Positions 35,193 through 43,990 of a stretch of DNA of 64,000 nucleotides are shown in pieces. This DNA is from Actinoplanes sichuanensis (GTDB taxonomy: Bacteria > Actinomycetota > Actinomycetes > Mycobacteriales > Micromonosporaceae): NCBI RefSeq assembly GCF_033097365.1, contig NZ_AP028461.1, forward strand, positions 5,828,001 to 5,892,000. Reading direction: 5' to 3'. Numbering within the stretch: the first letter of the stretch is position 1; each line of letters starts with the position of its first letter. The position numbers and the translations under genes were made by a program. The notes beneath the pieces were generated by a model. The model did not search any database. It saw only the letters and a program-made list of their open reading frames with translations, and was not told where the DNA came from.

Positions 35193-36305
35193 TTACAGGC
35201 CGAGCTTGTCGGCGGTGTAGAAGCCGGAGTCGACCAGCTTGGTCTTGACGTCGTCCTTGGTGACGACGACCGGCGGGAGCAGGTACGACGGGACGACCTT
35301 GACACCGTTGTTGTAGGTCTTGGTGTCGTTGGTCTCGACGGTGCCGCCCTTGACGATCGCGTCGACCATCTTCAGGACCTGGTCACCCAGGGTACGGGTG
35401 TCCTTCCAGACCGTCATCGCCTGCTTGTCGGCGAGGATGTTCTTGGTGTTCGCCAGGTCGGCGTCCTGACCGGTGATGATCGGGTAGTCGGCGCCCGGCT
35501 TGTAGCCCTTGGACTCCAGCGACTGCGCGATACCCAGCGCCAGCGAGTCGTTCGGGGACAGAACGACGTTGACCTTCTTGCCGCCGGTGTAGAACGAGTT
35601 CAGACGGTTGTCCATCTCGGACTGCGCGGTCTCGGTCTTCCAGCCCTGGATGGACACGGTGGTCCACTCCTCGTTGCTGGCCGGCTTCTTGCCCGACGGG
35701 ACGACCAGCTTGCCGCTGTCCACGTACGGCTTGAGCACGTCCCACGCGCCGGAGAAGAAGAACTTCGCGTTGTTGTCGTCCGACGAACCCGCGAAGGCCT
35801 CCAGGTTGAACGGGCCCTTGCCGTCCTTCAGGCCCAGCTTGTCGACGATGAACTCGCCCTGCAGCTTGCCGACCTGGTAGTTGTCGAAGGTCGCGTAGTA
35901 GTCGACGTTCGGCGTCGAGTTGATCAGACGGTCGTAGGCGATGACCTTGACCTTCTTCTCGGCGGCCTTCTCCAGCGCCGGCGCCAGGGCGGTGCCGTCG
36001 ATGGAGGCGACGACCAGAACCTTCGGGTTCTGGTTGATCATGTTCTGGATCTGGGTGATCTGCTGCTCGACGCTGTCCGCGTGCTGCAGCGAGGTCTGGT
36101 ACCCGGCCTTCTTCAGGATCTCGTCCAGGTGCGAACCGTCCTTGTTCCAACGCTCGAGGCTCTTCTGCGGCATCGCGATGCCGATCAGGTTCGAGGTCTC
36201 GGTGCTGGACGAGGAGGACTCGTCACGGGTGCTGCTGCAAGCGGAGGTCGCGGCCAGCGATGCGGCCAGAGCGACGGACGCGAGGACCCGGAAGTTCTTG
36301 GACAC
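35193..36305 (-). CDS. chvE: Periplasmic-type sugar-binding lipoprotein (ChvE-like)
   Basis: A 370-residue substrate-binding protein with a lipoprotein signal ([16 protein letters not shown], lipid-modified Cys23), then a Ser/Thr linker and a class-I periplasmic binding fold: [60 protein letters not shown] and [20 protein letters not shown], all characteristic of the multiple-sugar-binding protein ChvE. It captures monosaccharides and delivers them to GguB. Ribosome-binding site AAAGGAG precedes the start. A CGAAGCTTCG palindrome at 36345-36354 lies about 40 nt upstream and could be an operator. Confidence 0.92.
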   Translation of the reverse strand: MSKNFRVLASVALAASLAATSACSSTRDESSSSSTETSNLIGIAMPQKSLERWNKDGSHLDEILKKAGYQTSLQHADSVEQQITQIQNMINQNPKVLVVASIDGTALAPALEKAAEKKVKVIAYDRLINSTPNVDYYATFDNYQVGKLQGEFIVDKLGLKDGKGPFNLEAFAGSSDDNNAKFFFSGAWDVLKPYVDSGKLVVPSGKKPASNEEWTTVSIQGWKTETAQSEMDNRLNSFYTGGKKVNVVLSPNDSLALGIAQSLESKGYKPGADYPIITGQDADLANTKNILADKQAMTVWKDTRTLGDQVLKMVDAIVKGGTVETNDTKTYNNGVKVVPSYLLPPVVVTKDDVKTKLVDSGFYTADKLGL

Positions 36306-36546
36306 CTCGACGTCTCCTTTCTATCGGGCCCGCTGCCGGGCCTCCGAAGCTTCGATTTGTTGCTCGGCACAACATACGACGCTTCCGAGAGAGTTTCACG
36401 CGGGGGTTCGTAACGGCTGCGTAACACTCCCCGTGACCGAGGAGGCGAACAAACACCCTGAAGAGGCGTTCAGCATCCACGTTCCGTAACCAAACGGCGA
36501 TCATCGTATTTGTTGGCCACAGCGACGAAACAGCGGGCCACCCCGA

Positions 36547-36564
36547 TTGAGGACCTCCGACCCT
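36547..36564 (+). promoter_or_regulatory. Degenerate DosR/DevR-like box upstream of the nitroreductase
   Basis: TTGAGGACCTCCGACCCT matches the mycobacterial DosR consensus GGGACTTNNGNCCCT at 10 of 12 defined positions (core at 36550-36564), 36 nt before the ATG. Its meaning rests on the homology of the downstream gene to Acg, a DosR-regulated protein in Mycobacterium tuberculosis. Confidence 0.45.
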
Positions 36565-36599
36565 GCCCGGTCCGCCCCAACCGGCCCACGCTGAGACCC

Positions 36600-37517
36600 A
36601 TGACCACCCGGACGGCAGTTCTCGCGCACGCGGCCCGCCTGGCCCGGCACGCCCCCTCGATCCTCAACACCCAACCCTGGTCATGGCGGATCGGACGGCA
36701 CACCGCGGAACTCCGCACCGACCCCACCCGCCGGCTACCCCACGTCGACCCGCAACAGCACCTCATCCTGCTCAGTTGCGGCGCCGCCCTGCACCACGCC
36801 ACCATCGCCGTCCACGCCCTCGGCTGGGACGTCGAGGTCGAACACGGCACCGACCCCGTCGCCCGCCTGGTCATCGCCAACCCCGCCACCCAGCGCGACA
36901 CCGACCTCGCCGCCGCCATCACCCGGCGGCACACCGACCGGCGGCCCTTCAGCGCCCAGACCCCCAGCGACGAGACCATCACCCACCTGCGCCGCGCCGC
37001 CGAAACCCAGGGACTGCACACCCATCTGGTACGCCGAGACGAGATCCCCCTCCTCGCGGCGACCACCGCCCGAGCCGCCTCCGACGCAGCCCACCGACCC
37101 GGCCACACCGCCGAAGTCGCCCACTGGGCCACCGGCGCGGGCTCAGCCGGAGGACGGCGCCCGGTACCCATGCGCGCCCTGCACGGCCCGGCCACCGGCG
37201 ACGGCGACATCGGCGCCCGCTACCTCGTCCTGCACGGCCCCGGCGACACCCCCACCGACTGGCTCCGTGCCGGCGAGGCCCTCTCCGCCCTGCTACTCAC
37301 CGCCACCGTCCACGGCATCGCCTGCTCACCGATGAGCGAAGCCGTCGAGGCACCCTGGCCCCGCGGCCTGCTCGCCACCCTCATCGGCGAACCCTGCCAC
37401 CCCTACCTCGTCATCCGCTGCGGCTACCCGACACACGACGAACCGCCCCCGGCCACACCACGGCGACCGGAGGCGGAGACCACCACCTACCTCATGGGTG
37501 CATCGACGCGCCCTTGA
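36600..37517 (+). CDS. Acg-like nitroreductase-family protein
   Basis: A 305-residue protein of the nitroreductase fold, Acg/Rv2032 branch: LARHAPSILNTQPWSWRIG near the start, ITRRHTDRRPFSAQTPS, EALSALLLTATVHGIACSPM and GEPCHPYLVIRCGYP. Acg-type proteins bind FMN tightly but the flavin is often buried, so they may sequester flavin rather than reduce nitro groups. I chose the ATG at MTTRTAVLAHAARLA; the frame remains open 90 nt upstream through the promoter region. The 3' end overlaps the convergent DUF2000 gene by 26 nt. The upstream DosR-like site suggests hypoxic or nitric-oxide induction. Confidence 0.85.
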   Translation: MTTRTAVLAHAARLARHAPSILNTQPWSWRIGRHTAELRTDPTRRLPHVDPQQHLILLSCGAALHHATIAVHALGWDVEVEHGTDPVARLVIANPATQRDTDLAAAITRRHTDRRPFSAQTPSDETITHLRRAAETQGLHTHLVRRDEIPLLAATTARAASDAAHRPGHTAEVAHWATGAGSAGGRRPVPMRALHGPATGDGDIGARYLVLHGPGDTPTDWLRAGEALSALLLTATVHGIACSPMSEAVEAPWPRGLLATLIGEPCHPYLVIRCGYPTHDEPPPATPRRPEAETTTYLMGASTRP

Positions 37518-37899
37518 CCACCCTGTCCACCACGTTGCGCGGCCCGAACACGGCGATCCCCACCAGATCCAGATCAGCGGTCGACACCGCACGCACCGCC
37601 GCCCGGTTCGCCGCATCGTGCCCGGTCGCGAACAGATCCGACGTGAACACCGCCATCCGCACCCGCCCCAACGCCCGACCGTGCGCCGCCGACAACAACT
37701 CCTTACCACCCTCGAACACCATCACCGGCTGCCGGAACATCGGCAGGTACTCCACCCCGCCACCGTCGACGTACGGCTCACCGACCACCTCCGGCACCAC
37801 CGAACCCAGCCCGGACACCAGAAAGGCGGTCACGTTCAGCCGCTGCCACGTCAACAGGTCGTCCCGCAGCACCACAGCGATCTTGTTGTCGAACCTCAT
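37492..37899 (-). CDS. DUF2000 family protein
   Basis: A 135-residue protein with NKIAVVLRDDLLTWQRLNVT, FLVSGLGSVVPEVVGEPYVD and REQPVMVFEG-like FRQPVMVFEGGKELL, followed by AVFTSDLFATGHDAANRAAV and DLVGIAVFGPRNVVDRVVKG. This matches DUF2000, a PTH2-like fold of unknown function usually found beside AraC-type regulators, as here. It starts 50 nt from the divergent AraC gene, so they share a promoter region. A link to RNA or peptidyl-tRNA is only fold-based. Confidence 0.82.
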   Translation of the reverse strand: MRFDNKIAVVLRDDLLTWQRLNVTAFLVSGLGSVVPEVVGEPYVDGGGVEYLPMFRQPVMVFEGGKELLSAAHGRALGRVRMAVFTSDLFATGHDAANRAAVRAVSTADLDLVGIAVFGPRNVVDRVVKGASMHP

Positions 37900-37949
37900 G
37901 CGTCACATCGTCACGACAACGCCCCCACCAGGTCTTGTACGATTTTGAC

Positions 37950-38780
37950 GTGCACCGGCTCGAAGCCTGGCGGCCACCACTGGACGGCGTCGTCGAAGTG
38001 CTGCACGCACACTTCGACGAACACGCCTACCCCATGCACGCCCACGACACCTGGGCCGTGCTGCTCGTCGACGACGGTGCCGTCCGCTACGACCTCGACC
38101 GCCACCAGCGCGGCGCCTACGGCGACCTGATCACCGTGCTACCCCCGCACGTGCCCCACAACGGCACCTCCGCCCGACCCGGCGGCTTCCGCAAACGCGT
38201 CCTCTACCTCGAACACGACCGACTCCCGGCCCACCTCATCGGCGCCACCGTCGACACCCCGGCCATCACCGACCGCGCCCTGCATCACGCCATCTCCCGG
38301 GTGCACCGGCTCATCCGTACCCCCGGCGAGGTCTCCGCCGCCGAGGACCTGCTCGCCGTCGCCGTCGCCCGGCTCCGCACCCACCTCGGCGCGCCGCCCG
38401 AGCCGCGGCCGGACGGCCGCGTCGCCGCACACGCCCTGCGCGACCTGCTCGAAGAACACATCATCGACGGACTGCCCCTCGCGACCGCCGCCGCCATTCT
38501 GCATTTCGACCCGGCGCATCTGGTCCGCTCGTTCCGCCGCGAATTCGGCATGGCTCCACACCAATACCTGATCTCCCGCCGCGTCGACACCGCCCGCCGG
38601 CTCATCCTCACCGGACAGCCGTTACACGCCGTCGCCGTCGACAGCGGATTCCACGACCAGCCGCACCTCAACCGACATTTCAAACGGATTCTCGGCATCA
38701 GCCCCGGCCGCTATGCCACTACCTCGGCACCATCCATTCCAGCACCGGCGTCGCCTGGAGAGTCACCAGCACACACATGA
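37950..38780 (+). CDS. AraC-family transcriptional regulator
   Basis: About 276 residues. The N-terminal cupin-like ligand domain contains HAHFDEHAYPMHAHDTWAVL and VLPPHVPHNGTS; the C-terminal double HTH has PLATAAAILHFDPAHLVRSF, RREFGMAPHQYLISRRVDTA, and GFHDQPHLNRHFKRILGISP. GTG at 37950 gives a normal N-terminus; TTG at 37935 is the alternative. It is divergent from DUF2000, its likely target, and the last 62 nt overlap the convergent lactate permease gene. The C-terminal 20 residues (Pro/Ser/Ala-rich) come from that overlap. Confidence 0.88.
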   Translation: MHRLEAWRPPLDGVVEVLHAHFDEHAYPMHAHDTWAVLLVDDGAVRYDLDRHQRGAYGDLITVLPPHVPHNGTSARPGGFRKRVLYLEHDRLPAHLIGATVDTPAITDRALHHAISRVHRLIRTPGEVSAAEDLLAVAVARLRTHLGAPPEPRPDGRVAAHALRDLLEEHIIDGLPLATAAAILHFDPAHLVRSFRREFGMAPHQYLISRRVDTARRLILTGQPLHAVAVDSGFHDQPHLNRHFKRILGISPGRYATTSAPSIPAPASPGESPAHT

Positions 38781-40449
38781 ACAGCAGCAACACCAGACTC
38801 CAGCCGACCACCCGCCGGAAGATGTCACCCTCCCGGCCCGCCATCCCGACGGCCGAAGCCGCGATCGCCAGATTCTGCGGCGAAATCATCTTGCCCAGAA
38901 CGCCACCCGACGAATTCGCCGCCGCGAGCAGCACCGGATCCAGCCCGGTATTCACCGCCGTCTGCACCTGCAACGCCCCGAACAGCGCATTCGACGAGGT
39001 GTCGGAACCGGTCACGGCCACCCCGATCCACCCCAGAATCGACGACAGGAACACGAACACCCCACCGGCCGCCGCGAAGAACGCACCGAGCGTCGCCGTC
39101 TGACCCGACTGATTCAGCACATACGCCAACGCCAGCACCGCCATCACCGTCACGATCGCGTGCCGCAGCTCCACATAGGTACGCCCATAGGCCCGCAAAG
39201 CCGCCCCCGGCCGGACCCGCAACACCAGCGCGGTCAGAATCCCGGCCAGAATCATCAACGTCCCCGCCGCCGGAAGCCACCCGAACGTGAAATTCACCGA
39301 CGACAGCGGCTTACCGTTCGCCCCCAGCACATCCAGCCCCGGCCAGCCGAAGACCACCGTCCACGGCTCCCCGGCCAGCGCTTTCTTGACCGGCGCCAGA
39401 TTCGCCACGGAGAAGATCGCAATGATGATGAGGTACGGCGCATAAGCGCGCAGCACCTCCGCGGGCGGATCCCGCCGCACTCCTCGGGCCCCCACCCGAA
39501 CCGCGCGACCGCCGACCGTTTCCGCGGCCGCCGATCTGTCCTCGGCTTCGGCCGTCGGCTCCCCCGGCGCGGCCTCCGTGTGCAGATCGGGTGATTCGAC
39601 CGGACGCCACACCCTCAGCAGCAGCACCACCGCGGCCGCCGAGACCAGAGCGGCGATGATGTCGGTGAGCGGAACCGACACATAGTTCGACGCCACGAAC
39701 TGCCCGACCCCGAACGTCAAACCGGCGACCACCGCGACCGGCCACGTCTGCCGGACACCCCGGCGCCCATCCACCACGGCCACCAGCACCAGCGGTACGA
39801 CCACGGCCAGGATCGGAGTCTGCCGGCCGACCATCGCACCCAGCGTGTCGGTGTTGAGCCGAGGATCAGCGACCGCCCCCGACGTGACCGTCCCGAGAGT
39901 GACGATCGGCGTGGCCAGCGCCCCGTAGGCGACCGGAGCCGTATTCGCGATCAACGCCACCGCCGCCGCCCGCAACGGTCGGAACCCGAGCGCCATCAAC
40001 ATCACCACGGTGACCGCGACCGGAGTCCCGAATCCGGCCAGCGCCTCCAGCAGCGCCCCGAAACAGAACGCCACGATGATCGCCTGGATCCGCATGTCCG
40101 GACTGACCCGTTCCATCGACCGCCGGAGGACATCGAAATGCCCACTCACGACGGTCAGGTTGTACACCCAGATGGCATTGATCACGATCCACAGAATCGG
40201 GAAGAACCCGAACGCCGCCCCTTCACTGGCGGAGAGCAGCGCCTGCCCGAGCGGCATCGAGTAGACGGCGACCGCGACGACGAGTGCCACACCGAGCGAG
40301 ATCAGACCGGCCGGCCAGGCCCGCATCCGGAGCACACCGAGCAGCACGAACAGCGTGACCAGAGAAAGCGAGGCGAAGATCGCCGACAGCCCGACCGAGC
40401 CGCCGACCGGATCAGTAACGATCGTGAACTGTTCGAACATGACAGCCAT
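38719..40449 (-). CDS. lldP: L-lactate permease (LctP/LldP family)
   Basis: A 576-residue transporter with about 13 hydrophobic helices. Family motifs are LEALAGFGTPVAVTVVMLMA, ANTAPVAYGALATPIVTL, FLSSILGWIGVAVTGSDTSS and AAANSSGGVLGKMISPQNLA. It imports L- or D-lactate and glycolate with protons. A hydrophilic loop of about 50 residues (residues about 280-330) interrupts the middle, as usual. The first ATG is used here, but a Met three codons later has a better-spaced GGA. The gene has no lactate dehydrogenase neighbour in the window. The stop is inside the 3' end of the AraC gene. Confidence 0.92.
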   Translation of the reverse strand: MAVMFEQFTIVTDPVGGSVGLSAIFASLSLVTLFVLLGVLRMRAWPAGLISLGVALVVAVAVYSMPLGQALLSASEGAAFGFFPILWIVINAIWVYNLTVVSGHFDVLRRSMERVSPDMRIQAIIVAFCFGALLEALAGFGTPVAVTVVMLMALGFRPLRAAAVALIANTAPVAYGALATPIVTLGTVTSGAVADPRLNTDTLGAMVGRQTPILAVVVPLVLVAVVDGRRGVRQTWPVAVVAGLTFGVGQFVASNYVSVPLTDIIAALVSAAAVVLLLRVWRPVESPDLHTEAAPGEPTAEAEDRSAAAETVGGRAVRVGARGVRRDPPAEVLRAYAPYLIIIAIFSVANLAPVKKALAGEPWTVVFGWPGLDVLGANGKPLSSVNFTFGWLPAAGTLMILAGILTALVLRVRPGAALRAYGRTYVELRHAIVTVMAVLALAYVLNQSGQTATLGAFFAAAGGVFVFLSSILGWIGVAVTGSDTSSNALFGALQVQTAVNTGLDPVLLAAANSSGGVLGKMISPQNLAIAASAVGMAGREGDIFRRVVGWSLVLLLFMCVLVTLQATPVLEWMVPR

Positions 40450-40605
40450 CCAGATTCATCGATCACCTTAGCCGCAATGTAGTCCCTTCCCCCCGAACCG
40501 CAACACAGTCAACAAAGCCGCCGCCTGCCGTAGGAAGCCGAGGTGGGCGATTAGTTTGCCGGGTGGGGGCGGTCTGCATGGGTGACCGATGACGACGAAA
40601 CGGCT

Positions 40606-40610
40606 GGAGG
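40606..40610 (+). promoter_or_regulatory. Ribosome-binding site that fixes the start of the RibD-C/DHFR-like gene
   Basis: GGAGG lies 5 nt before GTG at 40616 and inside the longer open frame that begins at an ATG at 40589, which has no such signal. This favours the GTG start. Confidence 0.7.
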
Positions 40611-40615
40611 ACACC

Positions 40616-41245
40616 GTGGGCACGATTCACATCGACCTGTTCGCGACGCTCGACCTGGTGGGGCAGGCGCCCGGCGGGCCGGACGAGGATCCGGAGGGTG
40701 GCTTCCCGTTCGGGGGCTGGCAGGCGCCGCTGTTCGAGCAGTCCGGCGGGGAGCAGGTGGCGGCCGGGATGCAGGGGCTGGACGCGCTCCTGCTGGGCCG
40801 CAAGACCTACGACATCTTCGCCGGGCACTGGCCGCACCAGCCGGAGGACGGTCTCGACGGCGGGATCGCGGCCCTGTTCAACCGCGTGCCGAAGTACGTC
40901 GCCTCGCGCGGCAAGCCGGACCTGGAGTGGGCGGGTTCCACGCTGCTCGGCCCGGACCTGGTGGCGGCCGTGCACGAGATCCGGGACCGGCACGACAACA
41001 TCCACGTGATCGGCAGCCTCGACCTGGTGCAGAGCCTGCTGCGGGACCGGCTGTTCGACCGGCTCAACCTGTGGTTGCACCCGGTCGTGCTGGGCACCGG
41101 CAAGAAGGTGTTCGACGGCGGCGCGGTGCCGGCCAACCTGACGCTGGTCGAGCCGCCGTTCACCACGCCGAAGGGTTCGGTGCTGCTGCGCTACGCCCTC
41201 GCCGAGGGCACCCCCACCACCGGCGACATGACCGCGCGAGGCTGA
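40616..41245 (+). CDS. RibD C-terminal/dihydrofolate-reductase-fold protein
   Basis: A 209-residue member of the RibD_C/DHFR-like superfamily: IHIDLFATLDLVGQAPG at the N-terminus, ALLLGRKTYDIFAGHWP (cofactor region), HVIGSLDLVQSLLRDRLFDR and LWLHPVVLGTGKKVFDGG. It should bind NADPH, but as a stand-alone 'dihydrofolate reductase family' protein its substrate is unknown; it is not a true FolA. It stands alone between divergent permease and convergent xanthine-dehydrogenase genes and is closed by a bidirectional terminator. Confidence 0.88.
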   Translation: MGTIHIDLFATLDLVGQAPGGPDEDPEGGFPFGGWQAPLFEQSGGEQVAAGMQGLDALLLGRKTYDIFAGHWPHQPEDGLDGGIAALFNRVPKYVASRGKPDLEWAGSTLLGPDLVAAVHEIRDRHDNIHVIGSLDLVQSLLRDRLFDRLNLWLHPVVLGTGKKVFDGGAVPANLTLVEPPFTTPKGSVLLRYALAEGTPTTGDMTARG

Positions 41246-41251
41246 GCCCGG

Positions 41252-41286
41252 GGTGACCTGCGGCTCGGAACAAACCGCAGGTCACC
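41252..41286. terminator. Bidirectional terminator
   Basis: GGTGACCTGCGG and CCGCAGGTCACC form a perfect 12-bp stem with an 11-nt loop, between the convergent stops at 41245 and 41290. Confidence 0.8.
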
Positions 41287-41289
41287 GCG

Positions 41290-43929
41290 TCAGGGTTGCA
41301 GGGCCTGCCAGATGCGGTCGGCGGTGTAGGGCAGCTCGGTCAGGCGGACACCGAGGGCGTCCCGGAGGGCGTTTCCCAGGGCCGGCGACACCGGGTTGTA
41401 CGGCGACTCGCTCATCGACTTGGCGCCGAGCGGCCCGATCGTGTCGGTGGTCCGCGCGAAGTGGACCTCGGTGACCGGGACGTCGGCGAACGTGGGCAGG
41501 TGGTACTGCCGGAACGTGTCCGTGGTGACCCGACCGGACGGGTCGACGTCGACGTGTTCGGCGAGAGTCGCGCCGATGGCCTGGGCCACGCCGCCTTCGA
41601 TCTGGCCACGGAGCTGGAGCGGGTTCATCACGGTGCCGGCGTCCGCGCTGTGCACGGAACGCAGGATCCGCAGCTCACCGGTGTCCGGGTCGACGGCCAC
41701 CCGGAACCACTGGGCGTTGAAGGCGACCGACCGCGGCGTACCGTCGAAATGTCCGCTCTCGGTGAGGGGCCCGAGCCCGGCCAGGGAGAGGCCGGTGAGG
41801 TGGCCGACGTCGGACGGTGAGCGGCCGGCGGCGACGAGGATGCGCGCGCGCAGGGCCCGGGCGGCGCGGAGGACCGCCTGGCCGGCGACGACGACGCCGG
41901 TGGAGGCGAAGGCGCCGGTGTCGTGCCGGACCACGTCGGTGTCGGACTGCCTGATGATCACCCGGTCGGGGGTGGTGCGAAGCTCGTCGGCGACGATCTG
42001 GGCGTGCACGGTGGTGCTGCCGTTGCCGAATTCGGCGGTGCCGACGGCCAGTTCGTAGCGACCGTCGGCGAGCAGGGTGACGGTGGCGTCGGCGAAGTGG
42101 CCGCCGGGTGGGCCGGCCGCGATCATGGCGATGGCCATGCCCTCGCCGACGAGCCAGCCGTCCGGCGCCTCGTCGACGGTGGCAGCGGCCGCGCGCATCC
42201 GGTCGAGGCACTGATCGAGGCCGTAACTGGCGATCCCGAGATCGGGGACGTGCCCGCCGGGTGCGGTGAGGTCGTCGCCGGGGCGGACCACGTTGATCTC
42301 CCGGAACGTGACCGGGTCCATGTCGATCATGCGGGCGAGTTCGTCGAGGACCTGCTCGACGGCGAAGGTGACCTGGCCGAGGCCGTAGCCACGGAACGCC
42401 CCGGCGGGCACGGTGTTGGTGTAGACGGTGACGGCGTCGGTACGGATGTTCGCGCATTTGTAGACGGCGACCGTCTCATGACAGCCGTGGTGCATGACCG
42501 ACGGACCGTGATTGCCATAGGCACCCGTGTTGACCAGTACGTTCAACTGCAGCGCGGTGATCGTGCCGTCGGCCCGGGCGCCCGCCTTGACCGTGATGAC
42601 GAACGGGTGCCGGGTCGTCGCCGCGGTGAACTGCTCGGATCGGGTGTACTCCCACTTGACCGGCCGCCCGGTGCGCAGCACGGCCATCGCGACCAGGTCC
42701 TCGACCAGCATCTCCTGCTTGCCGCCGAACCCGCCGCCGACCCGTCCGGCGACCACCCGGACCCGGTCCTGGGCGAGCCCGAACAGCCGGGACACGGCCC
42801 GCCGGGTCAGGAACGGGGTCTGCGTGCTGGACCTGATGACCAGACGATCGTCGTCGTCGAGCCAGCCGACCGCGCCGTGCGTCTCCAGGCTGGCGTGCTG
42901 CACGCGCGGAGTGCGGAAGGTCGCCTCGTAGACCGCGTCGGCGGCGGCGAACCCGGCCTCCACGTCACCGATCCCGGCGTGCAACTCCCCCACCACGTTG
43001 GCGTCGGCCCGGATGATGCCCTCGGCGATCCCCTTGTCGGCGTGCACGAGCGGGGCGCCGGGTTCCATCGCGAGCGCCGGGTCGATCACCGCGGGCAGCA
43101 CCTCGTAGTCGACCCGCAGCCGGCGGACCCCCTCCTCGGCGGCGGCCTCCGAGGTGGCGACGACGGCGGCGACCCGCTGGCCGATGAACCGGACGATCTC
43201 GTCGAGGACGCGGGTGTCGTACGGGTCCTCGGCCTCGTTCTCGTGCTGGGCGGTGGAGAACAGCCGGTCGGGGGCGTCCTTGTGGGTGAGGACGGCCTCC
43301 ACGCCGGGCACGGCGAGCGCGTCGGACGTGTCGATGGACAGGATCCGGGCGTGTGCGTGCGGTGAGCGCAGCACCTTGAGATGCAGCATCCCCGGGACGT
43401 CCAGGTCGAACGTGTAGCGGGCGGTTCCGGTGACCACCTGTGGTCCGGCGGGGGCGCCGAGGTTCGATCCGACGGCGGCGCCCGCTGCCGGGCATACGGC
43501 CGACGGTCTGCCGTTGACCGCGTCGGTGATGGCGCGATAGCCCGTACATCTGCAGAGGTTGCCCTTGAGGGATCGCGGCAGGTCGGCGCGCTGCTCCTCG
43601 GTGAGGGCCGCGGCCGTCATGATCATGCCGGCGGTGCAGAAGCCGCACTGGAAACCTTGCGCGTCGAGGAAGTTCTGCTGCATCGGATGCAGGCCCGCGG
43701 GGTCGGCGAGACCCTCGATCGTCGTCACGCTGTGTCCCTGCGCCCGGAAGGCCGGGTAGACGCAGGCATGCACCGGTCTGCCGTCGACGTGGACGGTGCA
43801 CGCTCCGCAGTCGCCGGCGTCGCAGCCCTTCTTGACCCCGAAGCAGCCCTCCTCGCGCAGGTAGGTGCGCAGGCACTGGCCGGGACGTGGGGTGCGGTCG
43901 TGCGGTGTTCCGTTGATCTCGATGGTCAT
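41290..43929 (-). CDS. Xanthine-dehydrogenase-family fused [2Fe-2S] and molybdopterin subunit
   Basis: An 879-residue fusion. Residues 1-140 are the iron-sulfur subunit, with GCDAGDCGACTVHVDGRPVH (first cluster), QCGFCTAGMIMTAAAL and GNLCRCTGYRAI (second cluster). From about residue 165 the molybdenum-cofactor subunit follows: RSPHAHARI, VGGGFGGKQEM (cofactor loop), NTVPAGAFRGYGLGQVTFAV (active-site Arg loop) and LGAKSMSESP with the catalytic Glu near the end. The enzyme hydroxylates purines, aldehydes or related heterocycles; the substrate is not readable. In most bacteria the two parts are separate genes, though fusions occur in actinobacteria. The FAD subunit is the separate gene just upstream in the operon (61-nt gap). 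No XdhC maturation factor lies nearby. Confidence 0.9.
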   Translation of the reverse strand: MTIEINGTPHDRTPRPGQCLRTYLREEGCFGVKKGCDAGDCGACTVHVDGRPVHACVYPAFRAQGHSVTTIEGLADPAGLHPMQQNFLDAQGFQCGFCTAGMIMTAAALTEEQRADLPRSLKGNLCRCTGYRAITDAVNGRPSAVCPAAGAAVGSNLGAPAGPQVVTGTARYTFDLDVPGMLHLKVLRSPHAHARILSIDTSDALAVPGVEAVLTHKDAPDRLFSTAQHENEAEDPYDTRVLDEIVRFIGQRVAAVVATSEAAAEEGVRRLRVDYEVLPAVIDPALAMEPGAPLVHADKGIAEGIIRADANVVGELHAGIGDVEAGFAAADAVYEATFRTPRVQHASLETHGAVGWLDDDDRLVIRSSTQTPFLTRRAVSRLFGLAQDRVRVVAGRVGGGFGGKQEMLVEDLVAMAVLRTGRPVKWEYTRSEQFTAATTRHPFVITVKAGARADGTITALQLNVLVNTGAYGNHGPSVMHHGCHETVAVYKCANIRTDAVTVYTNTVPAGAFRGYGLGQVTFAVEQVLDELARMIDMDPVTFREINVVRPGDDLTAPGGHVPDLGIASYGLDQCLDRMRAAAATVDEAPDGWLVGEGMAIAMIAAGPPGGHFADATVTLLADGRYELAVGTAEFGNGSTTVHAQIVADELRTTPDRVIIRQSDTDVVRHDTGAFASTGVVVAGQAVLRAARALRARILVAAGRSPSDVGHLTGLSLAGLGPLTESGHFDGTPRSVAFNAQWFRVAVDPDTGELRILRSVHSADAGTVMNPLQLRGQIEGGVAQAIGATLAEHVDVDPSGRVTTDTFRQYHLPTFADVPVTEVHFARTTDTIGPLGAKSMSESPYNPVSPALGNALRDALGVRLTELPYTADRIWQALQP

Positions 43930-43990
43930 CTGTCTTGCCTTCCTGCCGGCCGCCGGGTGCAGCCGGAAGTACCTGGTCGGGGCTCGAACG

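Noticed and set aside
36306..36599. Search for a tRNA or small RNA gene between chvE and the nitroreductase
   Set aside because: No cloverleaf or conserved TTCGA-arm context was found; the region reads as two promoter areas.
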